A DNA stretch of 64,000 nt from Magnetospirillum sp902729445 (GTDB lineage Bacteria; Pseudomonadota; Alphaproteobacteria; Rhodospirillales; Magnetospirillaceae): assembly GCF_902729445.1 (NCBI RefSeq), contig NZ_CACVCE010000004.1, positions 68,231 through 132,230 of the forward strand. Direction: 5' to 3'. Shown piece after piece: positions 51,880 to 60,630 of the stretch (position 1 is the stretch's first letter; each line of letters begins with the position of its first letter). The notes below the pieces were generated by a model. The model did no database searches. It had not been told where the DNA came from and saw only the letters and a program-made list of their open reading frames with translations. Position numbers and translations under genes: made by a program.

Positions 51880-53271
51880 ATGAGCAACCAAAGCCTGGTC
51901 AAAGTACCCGAATCCGACACGACACCGGCCAAGGCCGGCGGCGGCGGACCCGCCGTCAAGCAGTCGAGCCGGGTGTCTCGCCATCTGGCCCAAGCGGTCC
52001 AACTGGAGGAAAGCGGCACCACGCCGCTGGTGCGCTTCACCATGCTGATGGCCGCCCTGGCCTGCCTGTTGTTCATCGCCTGGTCGGCCATCACCCGGGT
52101 CGAGGAAGTGGCTGTCGCCGAGGGCGAGATCGTCCCGTTGGGATCGACCAAGACCATCCAGCATCTGGAAGGCGGCCAGGTCGAGGAAATCATGGTCAAG
52201 GAAGGCCAACTGGTCGATGCCGACCAGCCGGTCATCAAGTTGTCGCCGGTCCAGCCGATGGCGGAACTGGAACAGACCCGCGCCCGCGAGATGACCCTGT
52301 TGCTGAAATCCGAGCGGCTGCGCGCCTTCGTCGAATCCCGCCGTCCGGATTTCAGCTTCGCCGGCCCGCAATACGCCTCGCTGGTGGCCGACAATACCAG
52401 CATCTTGCAGGCGCAGACCCAGTCGCGCGAAACGGCGCGTTCGATCATCTTGTCGCAGATCGAACAAAAGCGCTCTGACCTCCGTTTGCTGGAAAACCAG
52501 CAGAAAAGCATGCGTGAACAGGTCCAGGCCCTGGCCGACGAGATGAAGATTCGTGACCAGCTGGTGGCCAAGGGTCTGGTCACCCGCATCGCCCATCTCG
52601 ACACCAAGCGCGAACTGGCCCGGGCCGAGGGCGAGTTGGCCCGTATCCTGGGCCAGGCGGTCTCCGCCCGCGAGGCGGTGCAGGAAATGGAACGCCGCCT
52701 GATCGACAGCCAATCGACGCTGCAAAAGGCGGCGATGGACGAAATGGGCGTGGCGATCGCTGAACTGGCCCAGGTTCAGGAAACCATCTCGCGCCTGGAA
52801 GACCGCGTTCATCGCCTGGTGGTGACCGCACCCAACCGCGGCTATATCAAAGGCTTGACGGTCAAGAATGCCGGCGCGGTGATCCAGCCGGGCGGGCTGA
52901 TCGCCGAATTGGTCCCGGCCGACCTGGAATTGCGTGTCGATGCCAAGATCACGCCAAAGGATATCGGCCACGTGAAGCTGGGCCAGAAGGTCAAGATCAA
53001 GGTCAGCACCTATGATTTCGCCCGCTATGGCTTCATCTGGGGCGAATTGTCGCGAATCTCGGCCTCGACCTTCCTGAACGAAAAGGGCGAGCCCCATTAC
53101 AAGGCGCAAGTGACGCTGTCGAAGAACTATGTCGGCGAAGATCCGGCCGTGCACCTGGTCACCCCGGGCATGACCGTGATGGCCGAAGTCATGACCGGCG
53201 ACAAAACCTTGCTGCAATACATGCTGAAGCCGATCTTCACCCAGTTGCAGCAATCCTTCCACGAACGGTGA
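51880..53271 (+). CDS. HlyD-family periplasmic adaptor of type I secretion system
   Basis: The 463-aa protein has one membrane helix (about residues 51-69), a lipoyl-like half (VAEGEIVPLGSTKTIQHLEGGQVEEIMVKEGQLVDADQPV), a long coiled-coil hairpin (about residues 135-310), then VTAPNRGYIKGL and a beta-barrel domain ending VTPGMTVMAEVMTGDKTLLQYMLKPI. This is the HlyD/PrtE type adaptor. It starts 1 bp after the exporter subunit 2 stop. No TolC-like gene or RTX substrate lies in the window. Confidence 0.94.
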   Translation: MSNQSLVKVPESDTTPAKAGGGGPAVKQSSRVSRHLAQAVQLEESGTTPLVRFTMLMAALACLLFIAWSAITRVEEVAVAEGEIVPLGSTKTIQHLEGGQVEEIMVKEGQLVDADQPVIKLSPVQPMAELEQTRAREMTLLLKSERLRAFVESRRPDFSFAGPQYASLVADNTSILQAQTQSRETARSIILSQIEQKRSDLRLLENQQKSMREQVQALADEMKIRDQLVAKGLVTRIAHLDTKRELARAEGELARILGQAVSAREAVQEMERRLIDSQSTLQKAAMDEMGVAIAELAQVQETISRLEDRVHRLVVTAPNRGYIKGLTVKNAGAVIQPGGLIAELVPADLELRVDAKITPKDIGHVKLGQKVKIKVSTYDFARYGFIWGELSRISASTFLNEKGEPHYKAQVTLSKNYVGEDPAVHLVTPGMTVMAEVMTGDKTLLQYMLKPIFTQLQQSFHER

Positions 53272-53297
53272 TCGCGTGGCGATCCCGATTGCAAAGG

Positions 53298-53333
53298 CGC
53301 TTGCGCTCGGCCATGCTCCGGCCGACGCAAGCG
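53298..53333. other. Strong inverted repeat between secretion operon and DUF502 gene
   Basis: CGCTTGCG (53298-53305) and CGCAAGCG (53326-53333) pair perfectly, and an inner CGGCC/GGCCG extends the stem. There is no U-tract, so it is a hairpin of unknown role, perhaps marking the operon end. Confidence 0.4.
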
Positions 53334-53346
53334 TGAAGGATCCCCG

Positions 53347-54051
53347 ATGACCGAGCCGAACAGCGCCGAGACCCGTCCAGACGAGACGCCGAAGCCAAAA
53401 GGCTGGCATCTCGGGGTGATGGCCCGGCTCAGGGCCTATTTCTTCGCGGGCATCCTGGTGACCGCGCCGGTTTCCATCAGCTTCTACCTGGCCTGGCAGT
53501 TCATCAAGTTCATGGACAACCAGGTGGCGCCGTTCCTGCCGCCGACCTTTCATAACCTGATCTGGGACATTCCCGGTTTCGGCCTGGTGATGGTGGTGGT
53601 CGGGCTGACGGTGACCGGCTTCCTGACCGCCGGTTTCGCTGGCCGGCTGATCGTCCGCATTTCCGATTTCGTGCTGGCGCGCATGCCGGTGATCCGCTCG
53701 ATCTATTCGGCGGTCAAGCAGATCTTCGAGACCATGCTGGCCCAGAAGGCCAACGCCTTCCGCGAGGTGGCGCTGATCCAATATCCGCGCCCGGGCGTCT
53801 GGACCATCGCCTTCATCACCGGCACCACCGCCGGCGAGGTCAAAAGCCATTTCGACCAGGAGATGGTCAACGTCTACGTGCCGACCACCCCCAATCCGAC
53901 CTCGGGCTTTTTGCTGTTCCTGCCGCGCGCCGATCTGCGCGTGCTGAACATGTCGGTCGAGGACGGGCTGAAGATGGTGCTGTCGACCGGCATCATCGTG
54001 CCGGAATGGCATGGCGGCGAGGATCAGCCCGAGCTGCCTATCCGGACCTGA
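53347..54051 (+). CDS. DUF502 family inner-membrane protein
   Basis: The 234-aa protein has two membrane helices (about residues 32-55 and 78-100) and the DUF502 features RLRAYFFAGILVTAPVSISFYLAWQFIKFMD, MPVIRSIYSAVKQIFET and VNVYVPTTPNPTSGFLLFLPRADL. The function of the family is unknown; many alphaproteobacteria have it beside recG. Its last 14 bp overlap the 3' end of the convergent recG gene. Confidence 0.9.
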   Translation: MTEPNSAETRPDETPKPKGWHLGVMARLRAYFFAGILVTAPVSISFYLAWQFIKFMDNQVAPFLPPTFHNLIWDIPGFGLVMVVVGLTVTGFLTAGFAGRLIVRISDFVLARMPVIRSIYSAVKQIFETMLAQKANAFREVALIQYPRPGVWTIAFITGTTAGEVKSHFDQEMVNVYVPTTPNPTSGFLLFLPRADLRVLNMSVEDGLKMVLSTGIIVPEWHGGEDQPELPIRT

Positions 54052-56119
54052 GCGTCCGGATCGCCGCGTCGCGCTCGAACAAATACAGCAACACCCGCAG
54101 CGCCTGGCCACGCTGAGCCGACAGGTCGGGATCGCGGTCTAAGATCAGCTTGGCATCGTCGCGGGCGGCGGCCAGCAATTCCCCGTGCACCGCCAGATCG
54201 GCTGCGCGAAATTCCGGCAGGCCGCTTTGCCGGGTTCCCAGGATTTCGCCGCCGCCACGCAGGCGCAAATCTTCCTCGGCGATGACGAAACCGTCCTCGG
54301 TGGCGCGCATGATCTCGAGCCGGGCCTTGGCCGCCTCGGATAGCGGGGTCTCGTACAAAAGCAGGCAGGACGAGGCGCCCGAGCCGCGCCCGACCCGCCC
54401 GCGCAACTGGTGCAACTGGGCCAGGCCGAAACGCTCGGCATGCTCGATGACCATGATGGTCGCCTCGGGCACATCGACGCCCACCTCGATGACGGTGGTG
54501 GCGACCAGGATGTCCAACTCGCCGGCAGCGAAGGCGGCCATCACCTTGTCCTTGGTCGGCCCCTTCATGCGACCGTGCACCAGCCCGACGCGGGGGCCGA
54601 ACACGTGTTCGAGGTGGCGGTGACGGTCCTCGGCCGCCGCCAGATCGGAATTTTCCGATTCCTCGACCAGCGGGCAGACCCAATAGATGCGCGCACCGGC
54701 GGAAATCGGCCGGCGCAAGCCGGTGACGATCTCGTCCATGCGCGAAGCCGGCAGGACCCTGGTGTCGATGGGTTGGCGCCCCGGCGGCTTCTCGTCCAGG
54801 CGCGACGCCTCCATGTCGCCATAGGCGGTCAGGACCAGGGTGCGGGGAATGGGGGTGGCGGTCATCACCAGCACGTCGGTCCCGCTGCCCTTGGCGGCCA
54901 GGTCCAGGCGCTGCTGCACCCCGAAACGATGCTGTTCGTCGATGATGGCCAGGCCCAGATCGTGAAAGGCCACATCGTCCTGGATCAGCGCATGGGTGCC
55001 CAGGATCAGGTTGATCGCGCCCGACTTCAGGTCGGCCAGGATCGCCTCGCGGGCGCGGCCCTTGTCGCGTCCGGTCAACAGCGCGATCCGCAGCCCGGCG
55101 GCCTGGGCCAGCGGTGAGATGGTGGCGAAGTGCTGGCGGGCCAGGATCTCGGTGGGGGCCAGAAGTGCTGCCTGGGCGCCGGCCTCGATGGCGGCCAGTG
55201 CGGCGAACAGCGCCACCACCGTCTTGCCGCTGCCGACGTCGCCCTGCAGCAGCCGCAGCATGCGAAACGGCTTGGCCATATCGGCTTCGATCTCGGCCAG
55301 GGAACGGGCCTGCGCCCCGGTCAGGCGGAAGGGCAGGGCCGCGGCGACCTTGGCCCGCAGGCTGCCGTCGCCTTGCAGCGCGCGCCCCTTCACCTTGCGC
55401 ATGTGGGCGCGCACCATGGCCAGGGCCAATTGGTTGGCCAGCAGTTCGTCGTAGGCCAGTCGGCGACGCGCCAGAGAATCGGCACCGATATCGGCCTCGC
55501 TTGACGGCTGGTGCAGGCAAGCCAGGGCCGGCTTCCAGTCGGGCCAGGCCTGGCGCTGCTTCCAGGCGGCGTCCAACCATTCCGGCAGGTCGGGCACGCG
55601 ATCCAGCGCGGCCTTCACCGTCTTGGCGACCATCTTGGCGGTCAAGCCGGCGGTCAGCGGATAGACCGGTTCCACCCCCATCACGCTGTCCTTTTCCGCC
55701 AGGGGGACGATATGGTCGGGATGGGTGATCTGCACCTCGTTGTTGAAATGCTCGACCATGCCGCTGACCACCCGCCATTCGCCGTCGGGCAATTGCCGGC
55801 GCAACCAGTCCTCGCGACCATGGAAGAACACCAGGGTCACGAAACCGGTCTCGTCGAAACAGCGGACCCGATAGGGCCGCTTGGGCGAGGCCGAGGGGAA
55901 ATGCGCCTCGACCCGGACGGTCAGGGTGGCGATCTTGCCGGCCGGGGCGGCGGCCACTTTTGGGGTGTGGCTGCGATCCACCAGACCGGCCGGCCAGTGC
56001 CAGATCAGGTCGCCGACCCGCTCGCCCACCAGGCGCTGATAAAGCGGGGCTAGCCGGGGGCCGATGCCGGGCAGGGTGGTGATCGGGGCGAAAAGCGGGT
56101 TCAGAACCGAGGGGCGCAT
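54038..56119 (-). CDS. recG: ATP-dependent DNA helicase RecG
   Basis: The 693-aa helicase has an N-terminal wedge/OB domain (TVRVEAHFP, RVRCFDETGFVTLVFF), Walker A GDVGSGKTVVAL, the DEQH box (IIDEQHRFGVQQR), TATPIPRTL and ATTVIEVGVDVPEATIMVIEHAERFGLAQLHQLRGRVGRG. RecG remodels stalled replication forks and branched DNA. It is divergent from sdhE-mfd, as in many alphaproteobacteria. Confidence 0.97.
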   Translation of the reverse strand: MRPSVLNPLFAPITTLPGIGPRLAPLYQRLVGERVGDLIWHWPAGLVDRSHTPKVAAAPAGKIATLTVRVEAHFPSASPKRPYRVRCFDETGFVTLVFFHGREDWLRRQLPDGEWRVVSGMVEHFNNEVQITHPDHIVPLAEKDSVMGVEPVYPLTAGLTAKMVAKTVKAALDRVPDLPEWLDAAWKQRQAWPDWKPALACLHQPSSEADIGADSLARRRLAYDELLANQLALAMVRAHMRKVKGRALQGDGSLRAKVAAALPFRLTGAQARSLAEIEADMAKPFRMLRLLQGDVGSGKTVVALFAALAAIEAGAQAALLAPTEILARQHFATISPLAQAAGLRIALLTGRDKGRAREAILADLKSGAINLILGTHALIQDDVAFHDLGLAIIDEQHRFGVQQRLDLAAKGSGTDVLVMTATPIPRTLVLTAYGDMEASRLDEKPPGRQPIDTRVLPASRMDEIVTGLRRPISAGARIYWVCPLVEESENSDLAAAEDRHRHLEHVFGPRVGLVHGRMKGPTKDKVMAAFAAGELDILVATTVIEVGVDVPEATIMVIEHAERFGLAQLHQLRGRVGRGSGASSCLLLYETPLSEAAKARLEIMRATEDGFVIAEEDLRLRGGGEILGTRQSGLPEFRAADLAVHGELLAAARDDAKLILDRDPDLSAQRGQALRVLLYLFERDAAIRTLRSG

Positions 56120-56213
56120 GGGGGAAATGACAGGATGGCGGCTGACAGGGACGGGATAAGGTTCTATATCCTAGCCGCATTCGCCCGCACTGTCGCCGCA
56201 TCAACAAGGTCGA

Positions 56214-56480
56214 ATGATGGATTCACGATTGAAGCGCCTGGCCTTCCGCGCCCACCATATGGGCTCGAACGAGAACGACATCCTGTTCGGCGGCTTCGCC
56301 GAGCGCTACCTGGCCGGGCTGTCGCCCGAGCAGGTCGATCGCTTCGAGGCCCTGCTGGCCGAGACCGATAACGACCTGTTCAACTGGGTCACCGCCAAGG
56401 AGCCGGTGCCCGAGCGCCTGGACCATGACGTGATGGCCATGATTAAGAAATTCGTTCAGGAAGAAGCGGCAATCACTTGA
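56214..56480 (+). CDS. sdhE: Succinate dehydrogenase assembly factor SdhE (divergent RGxxE motif)
   Basis: The 88-aa protein fits SdhE in length, helical pattern and C-terminus (ALLAETDNDLFNWVTAKEPVPERL). SdhE promotes covalent flavin attachment to SdhA. The family RGxxE motif reads MGSNE here, so the arginine is replaced while Gly and Glu remain. Two adjacent ATGs at 56214 and 56217 are possible. The stop overlaps the TTG start of mfd. This recG/sdhE/mfd order is a conserved alphaproteobacterial neighbourhood. Confidence 0.88.
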   Translation: MMDSRLKRLAFRAHHMGSNENDILFGGFAERYLAGLSPEQVDRFEALLAETDNDLFNWVTAKEPVPERLDHDVMAMIKKFVQEEAAIT

Positions 56481-59400
56481 TTGAATTCGATAAACTTTCT
56501 CTCAATGCCGTGATCGGCGGCGCCCCCGAGGGCGCCGATGCGCTGGCGCTGACCCAACTGGCACAGGCCAGCCGGGGACGTGACGTCTTGTTCGTCGCCC
56601 GCGATGACGGCCGCTTGGCGCGAATGGCCGAGGCGCTGTCCTTCTTCGCCCCCGACCTGAATGTGATCGAGTTCCCTGCCTGGGATTGCGTGCCCTATGA
56701 CCGCGTCTCGCCCAATGTCGACGTGGTGGCCCGGCGGATCGACGCCCTGGCCCGGCTGGCTGCCGGCACCGGCGGTGGCCGTGTGGTGCTGACCACCATC
56801 GCTGCCGCCTTGCAGCGCGTGCCGATGCGCGAGGTGCTGGAAGGGGCGACCTTTGCCGCCACCATCGGCGACCGTATCGACCTGGCGCGGGTGGTGACGT
56901 TCTTGAACCGCAACGGCTATGTCCGTGCCGACACGGTGATGGAACCGGGTGAATATGCCGTGCGCGGCGGCATCCTCGACCTGTTCCCGCCCGGCACGCC
57001 CGAGCCGGTTCGGCTGGATTTCTTCGGCGACGAGCTGGAATCGATCCGTTCGTTCGACCCGATGAACCAGCGATCGACCGGCACCTTGAAGACCTTTGCG
57101 CTGGCCCCGGTCAGCGAGGCCTTGCTGGATGAGGCCTCGATCGCCCGCTTCCGTTCCAGCTACCGCGAGATGTTCGGCATCGTCTCGGGGGCCGACCCGC
57201 TGTACGAATCGGTGTCGAGCGGCTTGAAGTTCAACGGCATGGAACATTGGCTGCCCTTGTTCCATGACGGGTTGGACACATTGTTCGCCTATCTGCCCGA
57301 TTGTCTGACGGTGCTGGACCACCAGACCAACGAGGCCAGCGACGCCCGTTGGGCGCTGATCTTGGAATATTACGACGCCCGCTGCACCCTGATCCGGGCC
57401 GGCACCGCCGATTCCGGCATCGTCTACCACCCGATCGCGCCGCCGCTTCTTTATGTCGAGAAGGACGAATGGGCGCGCCTGTTGGCGGCTTCCGGCGCCA
57501 TCACCTTGTCGCCCTTCGTCGGCGATGATGGCAGCCTTGATTTCGGCGCCCGCGCGGGCCGCGATTTTGCCGATATCCGGGCCATGCCGGGCGCCAACGT
57601 CTACGAAGCCTTCCGCGATCATGCCGAAAACTTGGCCAAGGCCGGCCAACGCGTGGTGCTGGCGGCCTGGTCTGCCGGCTCGCGCGATCGCCTGGGCCAT
57701 GTGCTGGCCGACCACGGCATGAAGATCGAAGCGGTCGAGGACTGGAACGCGGCGCAAGCGGTGCCGAAGGGCGCCATTGCGATGGCGGTGCTGGGCCTGG
57801 ATCATGGTTTCGTCGCACCCGGCCTGGCGGTGCTGACCGAACAGGACCTGCTGGGCGACCGTCTGGCCCGGCCGGCCCGCAAGAAACGCAAGGGCTCGCA
57901 ATTCCTGGCCGAGGCCTCGGCCCTGGCCGAGGGCGATCTGGTGGTCCATGTCGAGCACGGCATCGGCCGCTATGACGGGCTGGAAACCGTGCAGGTCGGC
58001 GGTGCCCCTCATGATTGCCTGCGGGTGGTCTATGACGGCGGCGACAAGCTGTTCGTGCCGGTGGAAAACATCGACGTCCTGACCCGGTTCGGTTCGGACC
58101 AGTCGGGGGCCGCGCTCGACAAGCTGGGCGGCGTCGCCTGGCAGCAGCGCAAGGCCCGGCTCAAGAAGCGCATCCGCGACATGGCCGACCAGTTGATCGC
58201 CGTCGCCGCCGAGCGGCAGTTGCGCCGCGCCGACGCCCTGACCCCGCCGGAAGGTTTGTGGGACGAGTTCTGCGCCCGTTTCCCCTATGCCGAGACCGAG
58301 GATCAAAGCCGGGCCATCGAGGATTCCATCGCCGATCTGGGCTCGGGCCGGCCGATGGACCGGCTGGTGTGTGGCGATGTCGGCTTCGGCAAGACCGAGG
58401 TGGCGCTACGCGCCGCCTTCGTCGCCGCCATGGCCGGCATGCAGGTGGCGGTGGTGGTGCCGACCACCCTGTTGGCCCGCCAGCATTACCGCAATTTCGC
58501 CAATCGTTTCAGTGGATTGCCGGTGCGGGTCGAGCAATTGTCGCGCCTGGTGACCGCCAAGCGGGCCGGCGAGGTCAAGGCCGGCATGGCCGACGGCTCG
58601 ATCGACATCGTCGTCGGCACCCATGCCGTGCTGGCCAAGGCGATCACCTTCAAGCGCCTGGGCCTGTTGATCATCGACGAGGAGCAGCATTTCGGCGTCG
58701 CCCACAAGGAGCGCCTGAAGCAGCTGAAGTCCGACGTCCATGTGCTGACGCTGACCGCCACGCCGATCCCGCGCACGCTGCAACTGGCGCTGACCGGCGT
58801 CAAGGAAATGAGCGTCATCGCCACGCCGCCGGTCGATCGGCTGGCGGTCCGGACCTTCGTGCTGCCGTTCGACCCGGTGGTGATCCGCGAGGCGATCCTG
58901 CGCGAGCGTTATCGCGGCGGCCAGGTGTTCTTCGTCTGCCCGCGCCTGGCCGACATCGATCGGGTCGCCGAGCGACTGGCCAAGCTGGTGCCCGAGGTCA
59001 AGTGCGCCATCGCCCATGGAAGGCTGACGCCCACCGAGCTGGAAGAGGTGATGACCGCCTTCGGCGACAAGCGCTATGACGTGCTGCTGTCGACCAACAT
59101 CATCGAGTCGGGCCTGGACATGCCCGGCGTCAACACCTTGATCATCCATCGCGCCGACATGTTCGGCCTGGGCCAGCTTTACCAGCTGCGCGGCCGGGTC
59201 GGGCGCGGCAAGCTCAGGGGCTATGCCTACCTGACCCTGCCGACCGAACGGGTGCTGTCCAAGGCCGCCGAGAAGCGGCTGCAGGTGATGCAGGCGCTCG
59301 ACACCTTGGGGGCGGGCTTCCAGCTGGCCAGCCACGACCTCGATATCCGCGGCGCCGGCAATCTGTTGGGCGAGGAACAATCCGGCCATATCCGCGAGGT

Positions 59401-59938
59401 CGGCATCGAGCTTTACCAGCAATTGATCGAGGAAGCCGTCGCCGCCGCCAAGGGCGGGGAATCGGGGCCTGCCGCCGACGATTGGTCGCCGCAGATCGCG
59501 GTGGGGACCTCGGTCCTGTTGCCCGAGAGCTATGTCCAGGACCTGTCGGTACGGCTGTCGCTTTACCGCCGGATCGGCGGCCTGGCCGACCGCGAGGAAA
59601 TCGACGCCTTGGCGGCCGAACTGGTCGATCGCTTCGGCAAATTGCCGCCCGAGGTGGAAAACCTGCTGGAGGTGGTGGCGGTCAAGGCCCTGTGCAAGAA
59701 GGCCGGCATCGAGAAGGTCGATGCCGGGCCGAAGGGCGCGGTGGTCACCTTCCGCGGCAACACTTTCGCCAACCCGCTGGGACTGGTCAAATATATCAGC
59801 CAGCAGGCCGGCACCGCCAAGATGCGCCCCGACCACAAGGTGGTGTTCATCCGCGATTGGGACGATCCCAAGCGCCGGGTCGGTGCAGTGCAGAAATTGG
59901 TGGCGAAACTGGCTGAAATCGCCGCCAGTCAGGGCTGA
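56477..59938 (+). CDS. mfd: Transcription-repair coupling factor Mfd
   Basis: The 1153-aa protein has the UvrB-like N-terminal domain (VIEFPAWDCVPYDRVSPN), the RNA-polymerase-interaction domain (LVVHVEHGIGRYDGLETV), Walker A GDVGFGKTEVAL, the DEEQ box (LLIIDEEQHFGVAHKERLK), TATPIPRTLQLAL and the C-terminal TRCF domain. Mfd removes stalled RNA polymerase and recruits UvrA. The likely start is TTG at 56477, overlapping the sdhE stop (TTGA); no nearby in-frame ATG fits. Confidence 0.96.
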   Translation: MIEFDKLSLNAVIGGAPEGADALALTQLAQASRGRDVLFVARDDGRLARMAEALSFFAPDLNVIEFPAWDCVPYDRVSPNVDVVARRIDALARLAAGTGGGRVVLTTIAAALQRVPMREVLEGATFAATIGDRIDLARVVTFLNRNGYVRADTVMEPGEYAVRGGILDLFPPGTPEPVRLDFFGDELESIRSFDPMNQRSTGTLKTFALAPVSEALLDEASIARFRSSYREMFGIVSGADPLYESVSSGLKFNGMEHWLPLFHDGLDTLFAYLPDCLTVLDHQTNEASDARWALILEYYDARCTLIRAGTADSGIVYHPIAPPLLYVEKDEWARLLAASGAITLSPFVGDDGSLDFGARAGRDFADIRAMPGANVYEAFRDHAENLAKAGQRVVLAAWSAGSRDRLGHVLADHGMKIEAVEDWNAAQAVPKGAIAMAVLGLDHGFVAPGLAVLTEQDLLGDRLARPARKKRKGSQFLAEASALAEGDLVVHVEHGIGRYDGLETVQVGGAPHDCLRVVYDGGDKLFVPVENIDVLTRFGSDQSGAALDKLGGVAWQQRKARLKKRIRDMADQLIAVAAERQLRRADALTPPEGLWDEFCARFPYAETEDQSRAIEDSIADLGSGRPMDRLVCGDVGFGKTEVALRAAFVAAMAGMQVAVVVPTTLLARQHYRNFANRFSGLPVRVEQLSRLVTAKRAGEVKAGMADGSIDIVVGTHAVLAKAITFKRLGLLIIDEEQHFGVAHKERLKQLKSDVHVLTLTATPIPRTLQLALTGVKEMSVIATPPVDRLAVRTFVLPFDPVVIREAILRERYRGGQVFFVCPRLADIDRVAERLAKLVPEVKCAIAHGRLTPTELEEVMTAFGDKRYDVLLSTNIIESGLDMPGVNTLIIHRADMFGLGQLYQLRGRVGRGKLRGYAYLTLPTERVLSKAAEKRLQVMQALDTLGAGFQLASHDLDIRGAGNLLGEEQSGHIREVGIELYQQLIEEAVAAAKGGESGPAADDWSPQIAVGTSVLLPESYVQDLSVRLSLYRRIGGLADREEIDALAAELVDRFGKLPPEVENLLEVVAVKALCKKAGIEKVDAGPKGAVVTFRGNTFANPLGLVKYISQQAGTAKMRPDHKVVFIRDWDDPKRRVGAVQKLVAKLAEIAASQG

Positions 59939-59942
59939 CCGA

Positions 59943-60590
59943 TCAAGACAATGCCGCTTCGGCCTCGGATTCGCGGGCGATGTCGATCAGGCGCAGCAAG
60001 ATATCGGGCTCCTGCGCGCCGGCCAGGGCGTAAAGTCCGTCCAGAATCATGCACGGAACGCCGTTGACCCCCTGACGGTGGGCGCGCGCGTTCTCGTTCA
60101 GCACCGACGAGATGTCGGTGTCCGACCGCAGGAACGTCTCGAGTTCGGCTGCCACCAGGCCGACCTTTTCGCCGATGGCCACCAGTTCCGAGATTTCGCC
60201 GATGTCGATTCCTTCACAGAAATAGGCGTGGTAGATCGCCTCGACCGTTTCGGCCTCGCGGCCCGAGCCGGTGGCGAAACGGATCATGCGATGGGAATTC
60301 AAGGTATTGGGCGCCCGGGTGATGCGGTCGAAGGCGAACTGGATGCCTTCCGATTCGCCGGCAGTGGCCACGGCGGTATGAATGCGCTGCACCCGCGCCG
60401 GGCCGCCGAACTTGCGGTCGAGATAGGTCTTGCGGTCGATGCCTTCGGCCGGGATGTCGGGGTTCAGCAGGAAGGGTCGCCAGACGATCTGTACGCGCGC
60501 ACCGGGCCTTTGCGCCAAGGCACGCTGGAAGCGGCGCTTGCCGACATAGCACCACGGACAGACCGTGTCGAAGATGAAGTCGACTCTCAC
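59943..60590 (-). CDS. DsbA-family oxidoreductase (FrnE type)
   Basis: The 215-aa thioredoxin-fold protein has the CPWC active site near the N-terminus (VDFIFDTVCPWCYVGKRRFQ), FLLNPDIPAEG, and the cis-Pro segment GVNGVPCMILDG. It matches the FrnE/2-hydroxychromene-carboxylate isomerase-like group, with no signal peptide, so it acts in the cytoplasm. GTG at 60590 is the likely start; the frame upstream codes no homologous residues. It ends 4 bp from the convergent mfd. Confidence 0.9.
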   Translation of the reverse strand: MRVDFIFDTVCPWCYVGKRRFQRALAQRPGARVQIVWRPFLLNPDIPAEGIDRKTYLDRKFGGPARVQRIHTAVATAGESEGIQFAFDRITRAPNTLNSHRMIRFATGSGREAETVEAIYHAYFCEGIDIGEISELVAIGEKVGLVAAELETFLRSDTDISSVLNENARAHRQGVNGVPCMILDGLYALAGAQEPDILLRLIDIARESEAEAALS

Positions 60591-60630
60591 GGCTGGCAGC
60601 CTATCACAACAAGGGGCCGAACCCCAAAAT

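Noticed and set aside
47839..54111. Long minus-strand frames opposite the type I secretion operon and the DUF502 gene
   Set aside because: Codon-bias shadows of the plus-strand genes, Gln- and Arg-rich with no recognisable domain.
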